From: Planctomycetaceae bacterium | Lineage (GTDB): Bacteria; Planctomycetota; Planctomycetia; Planctomycetales; Planctomycetaceae | NCBI GenBank assembly: GCA_027080405.1 | Contig: JALWSL010000381.1 | Span: 1 to 5,677 of the forward strand | Length of the DNA stretch: 5,677 nt | Reading direction: 5' to 3' | Shown: in pieces, positions 1-5,677 of the stretch | Position numbering within the stretch: the stretch's first letter is position 1 | How the letters are laid out: each line of letters begins with the position of its first letter | Program-made: the position numbers and the translations under genes | The notes under the pieces: model-generated | Told to the model about the DNA's origin: nothing | Seen by the model: the letters and a program-made list of their open reading frames with translations, nothing else | Database searches by the model: none

Positions 1-33
1 GAGATACGGTTTATGACTGATCCTGCCGGTTCA

Positions 34-62
34 TTGCCCGCATTCACCTGTTCGGCTATAAT
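34..62 (+). promoter_or_regulatory. sigma70-type promoter for gyrA
   Basis: A perfect -10 hexamer TATAAT (57-62) lies exactly 17 nt downstream of TTGCCC (34-39), which matches 4 of 6 bases of the -35 consensus. Transcription would begin near 68-70, leaving an untranslated leader of about 100 nt before the gyrA start. The -10 box is the loop of a short inverted repeat, TCGGC (52-56) and GCCGA (64-68), so a regulator or local DNA structure could act on it. The promoter is inferred from sequence alone. Confidence 0.55.
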
Positions 63-153
63 GGCCGACCAGTGTTATTTGTGATTTCGTATCTATTTTC
101 TGAGGGAGTTTTGAGCCAGGCCAAGACGGTTTCTGCTCAGCATTTTGCCTCAC

Positions 154-158
154 AGGAG
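154..158 (+). promoter_or_regulatory. Shine-Dalgarno site fixing the TTG start of gyrA
   Basis: AGGAG at 154-158 sits 8 nt before TTG at 167. This is ideal spacing and the only good ribosome-binding site near the N-terminus. The next in-frame ATG (260-262) lies inside conserved gyrase sequence, at residue 32, so it cannot be the start. Confidence 0.75.
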
Positions 159-166
159 TTATTCGA

Positions 167-3010
167 TTGACTAACGGATCTGACGACGAACAGCAACCTA
201 CCGGGGAACTCTCCATTCCAGGTGATGACCGTATCTCACAGCTTGATATTCAAGAGGAGATGCGTAATAGCTACCTGACTTACGCAATGAGCGTTATTGT
301 TTCACGCGCACTGCCCGATGTGCGCGATGGATTAAAGCCGTCTCAACGCCGAATTCTTGTTGCGATGAACGACTTGAACCTCGGTCCTTCGGGAAGTCGT
401 ACCAAGTGTTCAAAAATTGCCGGTGACACAATGGGCAACTACCATCCCCATGGCGATCAGGCGATTTATGCCACGCTGGTGCGGATGGCCCAGGAATGGG
501 CTACACGTGAAGTTTTAATCGATAAACAGGGAAACTTCGGTTCACTGGCCGGCTTGCCCCCTGCGGCCATGCGATACACCGAAGCGAGGCTTGCCCCCGT
601 TGCAGCCGAAATGCTTGCCGACCTCAAGCATAATACGGTTGATTTTATCCCGACATACGACCAGGAGCGCCTCGAACCGATGGTGCTCCCTTCCCGCTTT
701 CCGAATTTACTTGTCAACGGAGCAACCGGCATCGCAGTCGGGATGGCGACAAGCATTCCTCCCCATAATCTGGGAGAAGTGGCCGAAGCGGTAAAGCTGG
801 TCATCGACAATCAGGATTGCACAGTCGATGATATCCTGCAGGTTCTCCCGGGGCCAGACTTCCCCACCGGTGGTATCATCTGTGGACGACACGGCATTCG
901 TCAGGGAGCACTCACCGGTCGCTCGACAATTACGCTACGAGCCAAAACGCATTTCGAACAGGAAAAACAGTCTGATGTGATCGTTATCACTGAAATTCCC
1001 TACATGGAAACGAGAGATCGCATCCGTGAAAAACTGGAAGCACTGGTAAAAGATGAACGCGTTAAAGGGATTTCCCGGGTCGTCGATCTCACGGATCGCA
1101 ACGTCCCCAGTTGGCAGGTGCGCTTGCATATCGTTCTGAAGCGGGACGCTGACAAAGAAGTGGTTCTTGCCCAGTTGTTCAAATACTCTCCCTTGCAGAC
1201 AACCGTCAGCGTCATCCTGCTTGCACTGGTTGCGAACAGACCCCAGCTCCTTTCCATCAAGGACATGCTGCTTGAATTCATCAGGCATCGAGTTGTTGTC
1301 ATTCGCAGAAGAACCGAATTCCAACTGGAAGAAGCGCGCAAGCGAAAACACACGGTCGAAGGACTGTTGATTGCACAACTCGATATCGACCAGATTATCG
1401 ATACGATTCGCCAATCTCCTTCACGTCAGGAAGCCAAAAAGCGTTTGCAGGAAATCAAGGTTCCCGGAGAGTTGATTGCCCGGGCGTTGGGCGAACGGGG
1501 CTATAAAGATCTGCAGCGTGAGCAAGGCATCAAGGAAGACTACAGTTTGTCGGTCAACCAGTCTGAAGCGATTGTCTCGATGCAACTCGGTTCACTGGCG
1601 AATCTGGAGCGGGAAAAACTGGGTGACGAACACCGTTCGCTGTTGGATGAAATCGATGAATGCCTGGAACTTCTTTCCGACGAGGACAATATTCGCGCAG
1701 TCGTACGGGAAGATATGGAGGAACTTCAACGAAAGTATCCGGACAAGCGGCGCACGGAAATCAGCGATCTCGAACTGACCGATGTCAACCGGGACGAGTT
1801 GATTGCCGAGGCTCCCATGGTGGTCACGCTGACACAGCGAGGATACATCAAACGGACAGAACTGTCGGCCTATAAAGCCCAGAACCGGGGGGGCAAAGGA
1901 ATTACCGGAGCGAAATCGGATGAGGAAGACGCCATTCAGAATCTGTTTGTCGCCAGTACCCATTCCTATCTGCTTTTCTTCACGAATCTGGGAAAAGTTT
2001 ACTGGCAGAAAGTCTATGATCTTCCGCTGCAAAACCGCACGGCCAAAGGTCGCGCCCTGGTCAACCTTCTCTCCCTTTCCGAAGGAGAATATGTCGCAAA
2101 CTGTATTGATGTACGCGAATTCGATGATGAACGCTTCCTGATGATGGCGACCAAAAAAGGGATCGTCAAAAAGACTGTCCTGTCTGCCTACAGCAGACCG
2201 AAAAAAGGAGGGCTGATCGCGATCAATCTGGATGAGGACGATCAATTGATCGATGTGGTCAAGGTCTCCCCTGCCGACGACGTCGTTCTCTCAACGGCAG
2301 CGGGCATGTCGATACGCTTCAGCCATACCGATGTTCGCGCCCAGGGCAGAAATACGCGGGGAGTCAAAGGAATTACGCTTTCCAAGGGTGACCACGTCAT
2401 CGGCATGGTCATTGTGGACGAAGAAATGTGCCTGCTGACTGCCTGCGAGCACGGACACGGCAAGCGGACTTCATTCGGGCCGGGGGAAGTAGAAGCCGAC
2501 TCGGATGAGATCGACACCGATGAGCAAACCTCGGCTGGCGAACAGAAGACAGGGGACGAGGTTGATGCGTCCGATGACGAAACCTCCCAGGTTTACAAGG
2601 GAAATATGCGATACCGCCGACAACGTCGTGGTGGAAAAGGATTACGGGATATTAAAACAACCACCCGTAATGGTCAGGTGGTCGATATTCTTGCCGTTGC
2701 TGATGATGACGAAGTCCTGCTGATCAGCACTGGCGGCAAAATCCAACGTATACGTGTCTCTGATATCTCCCAAATCGGTCGCAATACGCAAGGTGTCCGC
2801 ATCATGCAACTTTCCGAAGGGGACTCTCTGGCCGCTCTGGCCCGCATCCCCGCCGATCTTGGCGATGCAAACACAGAAGCAGAAGATGCAGCATCAGCAG
2901 AAAAAACAGAGTCCACGAACTCAACAGAGTCGAGCGAACAAAACTCCCCGGCCAATGAGTCTGATTCGGGAAAAGAAGACGAAACTGAGACCGGTAATTC
3001 TGAAAGTTAG
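167..3010 (+). CDS. gyrA: DNA gyrase subunit A
   Basis: Breakage-reunion subunit of the type IIA topoisomerase that, with GyrB, introduces negative supercoils using ATP in the cytoplasm. The family signature [20 protein letters not shown] is near residues 39-58. The catalytic Tyr is Y137, preceded by Arg136 in AAMRYTE; the tower/coiled-coil region follows to about residue 540. The C-terminal DNA-wrapping beta-pinwheel (about 549-895) carries a GyrA box in blade 1, QNRGGKG (572-578), and a canonical-looking QRRGGKG in blade 5 (819-825). The GyrA box argues for gyrase over topoisomerase IV. At 947 aa it is longer than E. coli GyrA (875), because of about 15 extra N-terminal residues, an acidic insert (774-808, 15 of 35 residues Asp/Glu) and an acidic tail (896-947). 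Quinolone-anchor positions equivalent to E. coli Ser83 and Asp87 are Gln98 and Ala102. The loop before the catalytic Tyr reads SLAGLPP instead of the usual IDGD form. Start is TTG, set by the AGGAG site. A divergent GyrA paralogue is the main alternative. Confidence 0.96.
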   Translation: MTNGSDDEQQPTGELSIPGDDRISQLDIQEEMRNSYLTYAMSVIVSRALPDVRDGLKPSQRRILVAMNDLNLGPSGSRTKCSKIAGDTMGNYHPHGDQAIYATLVRMAQEWATREVLIDKQGNFGSLAGLPPAAMRYTEARLAPVAAEMLADLKHNTVDFIPTYDQERLEPMVLPSRFPNLLVNGATGIAVGMATSIPPHNLGEVAEAVKLVIDNQDCTVDDILQVLPGPDFPTGGIICGRHGIRQGALTGRSTITLRAKTHFEQEKQSDVIVITEIPYMETRDRIREKLEALVKDERVKGISRVVDLTDRNVPSWQVRLHIVLKRDADKEVVLAQLFKYSPLQTTVSVILLALVANRPQLLSIKDMLLEFIRHRVVVIRRRTEFQLEEARKRKHTVEGLLIAQLDIDQIIDTIRQSPSRQEAKKRLQEIKVPGELIARALGERGYKDLQREQGIKEDYSLSVNQSEAIVSMQLGSLANLEREKLGDEHRSLLDEIDECLELLSDEDNIRAVVREDMEELQRKYPDKRRTEISDLELTDVNRDELIAEAPMVVTLTQRGYIKRTELSAYKAQNRGGKGITGAKSDEEDAIQNLFVASTHSYLLFFTNLGKVYWQKVYDLPLQNRTAKGRALVNLLSLSEGEYVANCIDVREFDDERFLMMATKKGIVKKTVLSAYSRPKKGGLIAINLDEDDQLIDVVKVSPADDVVLSTAAGMSIRFSHTDVRAQGRNTRGVKGITLSKGDHVIGMVIVDEEMCLLTACEHGHGKRTSFGPGEVEADSDEIDTDEQTSAGEQKTGDEVDASDDETSQVYKGNMRYRRQRRGGKGLRDIKTTTRNGQVVDILAVADDDEVLLISTGGKIQRIRVSDISQIGRNTQGVRIMQLSEGDSLAALARIPADLGDANTEAEDAASAEKTESTNSTESSEQNSPANESDSGKEDETETGNSES

Positions 3011-3046
3011 TACCCAACCGCGATGGAGGATTGACGAGCGACCAAT

Positions 3047-3079
3047 GACGCCCCGGTTCAGTATGCAGACCGGGGTGTC
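3047..3079 (+). terminator. Probable intrinsic terminator of gyrA
   Basis: An 11-bp GC-rich hairpin begins 36 nt after the gyrA stop. The left arm is 3047-3057 (GACGCCCCGGT) and the right arm 3069-3079 (ACCGGGGTGTC), with a single G-U pair and an 11-nt loop. The following GGGTTCTTTCC is only moderately U-rich, so termination may be partial or factor-assisted. It separates gyrA from the downstream envelope genes. Confidence 0.5.
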
Positions 3080-3173
3080 GGGTTCTTTCCGCAAGCAAGG
3101 ACAACGTGTGGGCCTCTGCCTATGCTCTGCTCTGCAGAGCGCCTCGGTCGGAAGAGAACAGGAAGATATCAAT

Positions 3174-3202
3174 TTGACTCGCAAAACCGCTTCCGGTAGA
3201 AC
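3174..3202 (+). promoter_or_regulatory. Candidate sigma70-type promoter for the beta-propeller gene
   Basis: TTGACT (3174-3179, 5 of 6 consensus bases) is separated by 17 nt from TAGAAC (3197-3202, 4 of 6). It lies downstream of the probable gyrA terminator and 70 nt before the next start codon, which is where a promoter is expected. The weak -10 keeps this tentative. Confidence 0.35.
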
Positions 3203-3272
3203 AGGGCCATCCTGCAGGGGAGAGTTTATCTTGCATAATCGGAATATCACTGCTGTATCGGAAAGAGATTTG

Positions 3273-4523
3273 ATGAGCAACTCCGTTCCCCATATCATTT
3301 TGACCGGCCTGCTGGTTTTGCTGACGTTTCCGATGCACAGGTTATGTGCGGGTGACTGGCCGCAAATTCTCGGACCGGATAGAAATGGGGTTGCCTCCCC
3401 GGATGAAACGCTTTCGGACAACTGGATATCTGGTAGTCCCCAATTGCTTTGGAGCAAACCGGCAGGCAGTGGCGTCGCTGGAGTTTCTGTCAGTGGCGAT
3501 CACGCCATCCTGTTCCACCGCCTGGGAGACAAAGAGCATGTAGTCGCATTCGATAAAAAATCGGGAGAAAAAAAGTGGGAACAGGCCTTCAAAACAACAT
3601 ACGTGCCTCGAATCGTGCCCAATGATGGGCCTCTCTGCGTCCCTGTCATTTCTGGAAATCGAGTCATTGTTTTCGGGGCATCGGGAGGACTCCATTGTCT
3701 GAATCTCCAATCGGGAAAGGTAAACTGGTCACGGGAAACACACGAGGACTTCAAAGCCGATGTCGGTTATTTCGGAGCGGGCAGTTCTCCAATTGTCTAT
3801 AAAAATCTGGTGCTGGTGAATGTCGGGGGGTTCAGAACGCAGGCCGGTGTTGTCGCCTTCGATTTACAGACGGGGAAAACGATTTGGAAACGGGGATCCT
3901 GGAAACCAAGTTACAGCTCTCCCGTTTTAACGCAATACCGTGGGAAACCATTGGTCGTTTTTGTTACTCGTGAGCAGACTGTTGGCTTGAATCCGCAGAC
4001 CGGGACGGAACATTTTTCGCTTCACTTTGGCCAGCGTGGTCCGACTGTGAATGGAGCGAATCCTGTCCTCATGGGGGAGTACCTGTTTCTGACGGCCAGT
4101 TACGGGATCGGTAATGTCTGGGCGAAAATAGAGCCAGAAAAGGTAACGATTCTTCGCCAGGGGCTTAAACCGCTTGCCTCCCAATACACGACGCCAATCC
4201 CGGTTGATGGAACCCTGATCGGAATTGATGGTCGCCAGGATGCCGGCCCAAGTGATCTGGTCTGTTTTGATCCCGCAACGGGCAAGGAACATTGGCGGAA
4301 AACTGGCTTCGGTTATGCCACGATCATCAAAGTGGGAACGAATCTGCTCCTGATGAAAACCGATGGCGAATTGGTCATCGCAGTTGCCTCCCCCAAAAGT
4401 TACCAGGAAAAAAAGAGAGTGCGACTGAGCGATTCGACAGTCCGCGCTCTTCCCGCCTTTTCCGATGGGAACCTGTTTATTCGTGATGAAAAACAGTTGA
4501 AATGTTATACGACAAACAGATAA
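3273..4523 (+). CDS. Exported PQQ-like beta-propeller protein
   Basis: A 416-residue secreted protein of the PQQ_2/BamB-like beta-propeller type. A Sec signal peptide is visible: hydrophobic stretch about residues 8-19 and a probable cleavage after A26 (LCA/GDW). The mature protein opens with [12 protein letters not shown] (28-39), a hallmark of planctomycete propeller proteins. At least five blade repeats of the form 'D..TG...W' can be read: [10 protein letters not shown] (93-102), [10 protein letters not shown] (143-152), [10 protein letters not shown] (196-205), [10 protein letters not shown] (239-248, Trp replaced by Phe) and [10 protein letters not shown] (332-341). In this family the fold is mostly a structural or binding scaffold, so an enzymatic role with bound PQQ is not implied; the substrate is unknown. 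Start is ATG 3273, with GGAAAGAG at 3260-3267 five nt upstream and the signal peptide immediately after. The reading frame stays open further upstream into gyrA, but that part has no propeller or export features. Probably periplasmic or surface-associated. Confidence 0.88.
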   Translation: MSNSVPHIILTGLLVLLTFPMHRLCAGDWPQILGPDRNGVASPDETLSDNWISGSPQLLWSKPAGSGVAGVSVSGDHAILFHRLGDKEHVVAFDKKSGEKKWEQAFKTTYVPRIVPNDGPLCVPVISGNRVIVFGASGGLHCLNLQSGKVNWSRETHEDFKADVGYFGAGSSPIVYKNLVLVNVGGFRTQAGVVAFDLQTGKTIWKRGSWKPSYSSPVLTQYRGKPLVVFVTREQTVGLNPQTGTEHFSLHFGQRGPTVNGANPVLMGEYLFLTASYGIGNVWAKIEPEKVTILRQGLKPLASQYTTPIPVDGTLIGIDGRQDAGPSDLVCFDPATGKEHWRKTGFGYATIIKVGTNLLLMKTDGELVIAVASPKSYQEKKRVRLSDSTVRALPAFSDGNLFIRDEKQLKCYTTNR

Positions 4524-4524
4524 C

Positions 4525-4537
4525 CCAGCACGGCTGG
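4525..4537 (+). terminator. Weak hairpin after the beta-propeller gene
   Basis: CCAGC (4525-4529) and GCTGG (4533-4537) form a perfect 5-bp stem with a 3-nt loop, starting one base after the stop codon and followed by TCTGTTCT. The stem is short and the tail not strongly U-rich, so at best this is a weak terminator and it may be chance. Confidence 0.2.
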
Positions 4538-4586
4538 TCTGTTCTGACTGCCGTAACCAAACTGATATTTTTCCAAAATTTGCGAG

Positions 4587-4613
4587 CCGTTCGTAAACTT
4601 TTACCGTTAGTAA
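4587..4613 (+). repeat. Direct repeat CCGTTnGTAA, period 17
   Basis: CCGTTCGTAA (4587-4596) and CCGTTAGTAA (4604-4613) match at 9 of 10 bases and start 17 nt apart. Shortened forms CCGTAA occur at 4551-4556 and 4623-4628. A short inverted repeat, GTAAA (4593-4597) and TTTAC (4600-4604), spans the gap. The arrangement just upstream of the lipoprotein gene fits a tandem regulator site, but function is unproven. Confidence 0.3.
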
Positions 4614-4657
4614 TACAAAAGACCGTAATGGATAATTGCCGATCTCCTCTCCTTTTC

Positions 4658-4661
4658 AGGA
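4658..4661 (+). promoter_or_regulatory. Ribosome-binding site deciding the lipoprotein start
   Basis: AGGA at 4658-4661 lies 8 nt before ATG 4670. The alternative in-frame ATG at 4628 has no comparable site upstream. However, the 4628 start would add two arginines to an otherwise uncharged signal-peptide N-region, so it stays possible. Confidence 0.45.
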
Positions 4662-4669
4662 CTGCTGCC

Positions 4670-5677
4670 ATGATGTCAATTTCTCCCGGGTACACGATTT
4701 CTGTCGCGTTGTCCATTTTTATTCTGTCAATGAGTGGTTGCTCTCAAACGAACTCTCCCAACGAGCCTGCCACCGAATCAAAGCCGTTGAAAAACGAAGT
4801 ACCAGAAACCGCTGAAAAAACCACTGAAGAAACCGGTTTCCCGGAAACTGCCAGTCCTGTGAAAAATGGTGACACCGAAAACGGGCTTCCCGTTATCACC
4901 TTTGGAGGGGATGTTTCAACCGCTTCATCCTCGTCACGGCATCAAAATGGGGAATCGAAAACGGGATCGTCCGATGTTGAAAAAATCATTTCCCGTCTGA
5001 AAGAACTACAAATCCTGTTGGGAACCTGGCGGGGCATTACCAAGAAAACGTATGGCGGTTTCAAGGCGGTTGATCAATCAGAATGGGTCTGGGACTTCCG
5101 AACCAATCCCGCGCAACCCGCATTGGTGATGACCTCCAACAAAAGCCCCTATTACCGACTGGCTCGCTTAACTTACCTTCCGGGACAGGACCGTTATCAA
5201 TTGACAGTAACCGATACGCATGGAGATTCCCGAAACTATCTGGGAAAATTCATCTCCCCCATCAAGGAGATTCAGGGGGATGATAAAACGCAACAACTCA
5301 CCTACAAGCTGGAATTCACCCAAACTGAGCCAGCGGATGAAAAAGCGACGCGATTCGTTATCAATCAGAAAAATAACAACCGCTACTTGCTGGAATACTA
5401 TCGACAGCGCGGTTCCGGCGATCAATTCATTCGTGTTGATACTGTTTCGACCCAGCGTGAAGGAACATCGATTGCGCTCATTGATGAAGGATACGGAGAA
5501 AAAACCTGCATCATTTCCGGAGGGCTCGGAACAATCGCTGTCAGCTACAAGGGATCAACGTATTACGTCTGCTGTTCTGGCTGCAAAGCTGCTTTTGAAG
5601 AAGATCCGGAAAAGTGGCTCGCTCGGGCAGCTGCGCAGCAATCAAAAAAACAAAAAGATGAAAGGAACCCGCAACGG
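4670..5677 (+). CDS. Lipoprotein with TRASH/YHS-like cysteine cluster (3' partial)
   Basis: An uninterrupted frame of 336 codons that runs off the window end without a stop, so the C-terminus is missing. Residues 9-23 form a hydrophobic signal ending in a lipobox-like MSGC; Cys24 would be the lipidated residue, anchoring the protein in the cell envelope. Residues 25-101 are a low-complexity Ser/Thr/Glu/Asn/Lys linker. A short helix (about 102-114) leads into LLGTWRG (116-122) and a beta-rich stretch to about residue 270. That region resembles lipocalin-like or DUF1579-like barrels in its 'LxGTW' entry, but I do not recognise the family with confidence. The end holds C280, C301, C302 and C305. 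C280-X20-C301-X3-C305 fits the published TRASH pattern C-X19-22-C-X3-C, with YY before the second Cys and FEEDPEKWL after the third, as in YHS/TRASH domains. A role in binding or trafficking a metal such as copper is inference. A basic Lys/Arg-rich stretch follows. Start is discussed with its ribosome-binding site. Confidence 0.82.
   Translation, partial: MMSISPGYTISVALSIFILSMSGCSQTNSPNEPATESKPLKNEVPETAEKTTEETGFPETASPVKNGDTENGLPVITFGGDVSTASSSSRHQNGESKTGSSDVEKIISRLKELQILLGTWRGITKKTYGGFKAVDQSEWVWDFRTNPAQPALVMTSNKSPYYRLARLTYLPGQDRYQLTVTDTHGDSRNYLGKFISPIKEIQGDDKTQQLTYKLEFTQTEPADEKATRFVINQKNNNRYLLEYYRQRGSGDQFIRVDTVSTQREGTSIALIDEGYGEKTCIISGGLGTIAVSYKGSTYYVCCSGCKAAFEEDPEKWLARAAAQQSKKQKDERNPQR

Noticed and set aside
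1..33. Tail of an upstream gene, such as gyrB
   Set aside because: Stops occur early in two frames (TGA at 14-16 and 18-20), so a gene could end here, but only four or five codons are visible and no family can be recognised.
1592..2245. 217-codon open frame on the minus strand
   Set aside because: It is fully antisense to conserved gyrA sequence and its translation has no family features; it is a shadow of the gyrA codon pattern.
3234..3239. CATAAT as an alternative -10 box for the propeller gene
   Set aside because: There is no -35-like hexamer at suitable spacing and the TG dinucleotide before it is not in the extended -10 position.
2754..3272. Open frame continuing upstream of the propeller protein, giving a 589-residue protein overlapping the end of gyrA
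   Set aside because: The signal peptide and ribosome-binding site lie at 3273. The upstream stretch is a shifted reading of gyrA plus the intergenic region with its hairpin, and has no recognisable domain.
2921..3457. 178-codon open frame on the minus strand across the gyrA/propeller junction
   Set aside because: It covers the gyrA acidic tail, the terminator hairpin and the signal-peptide region of the next gene; no convincing start context or domain.
4631..4636. GATAAT as a -10 box for the lipoprotein gene
   Set aside because: Only 3 of 6 -35 consensus bases can be found at 17 or 18 nt, too weak to list as a promoter.

Overview
This looks like a chromosomal segment from a planctomycete of the Gimesia/Rubinisphaera kind. 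That assignment is inference from protein features. The second gene is a secreted PQQ-type beta-propeller opening with the 'DWPQ..GPDRNG' signature that is abundant in Planctomycetes. The third is a lipoprotein ending in a TRASH/YHS-like cysteine cluster, also a common planctomycete style. The DNA is of roughly balanced GC content. All three genes are on the + strand, with no sign of insertion sequences, tRNA or rRNA genes, or CRISPR.

Layout. Bases 1-166 hold a good sigma70-type promoter (TTGCCC-N17-TATAAT) and a leader of about 100 nt. Bases 167-3010 encode DNA gyrase subunit A (947 aa, TTG start with a clear Shine-Dalgarno). A strong hairpin at 3047-3079 probably ends its transcript. A candidate promoter at 3174-3202 precedes a 416-aa exported beta-propeller protein (3273-4523). 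A 146-bp gap with short direct repeats follows. From 4670 to the window end runs a previously unlabelled, 3'-truncated gene for a lipoprotein of at least 336 residues. It has an acidic, low-complexity linker, a beta-rich middle domain and a C-X20-C-X3-C cluster.

How the genes relate. gyrA appears to be an independent transcription unit serving DNA topology. The two envelope genes downstream have no evident link to gyrase, and each seems to have its own upstream region. Nothing supports a multigene defence, mobile or biosynthetic system here.

Most worth a second look: (i) the gyrase A sequence itself, which has Gln and Ala at the two quinolone-anchoring positions, an altered loop just before the catalytic tyrosine, and a 35-residue acidic insert between C-terminal blades; (ii) the truncated lipoprotein with a putative metal-binding cysteine cluster.
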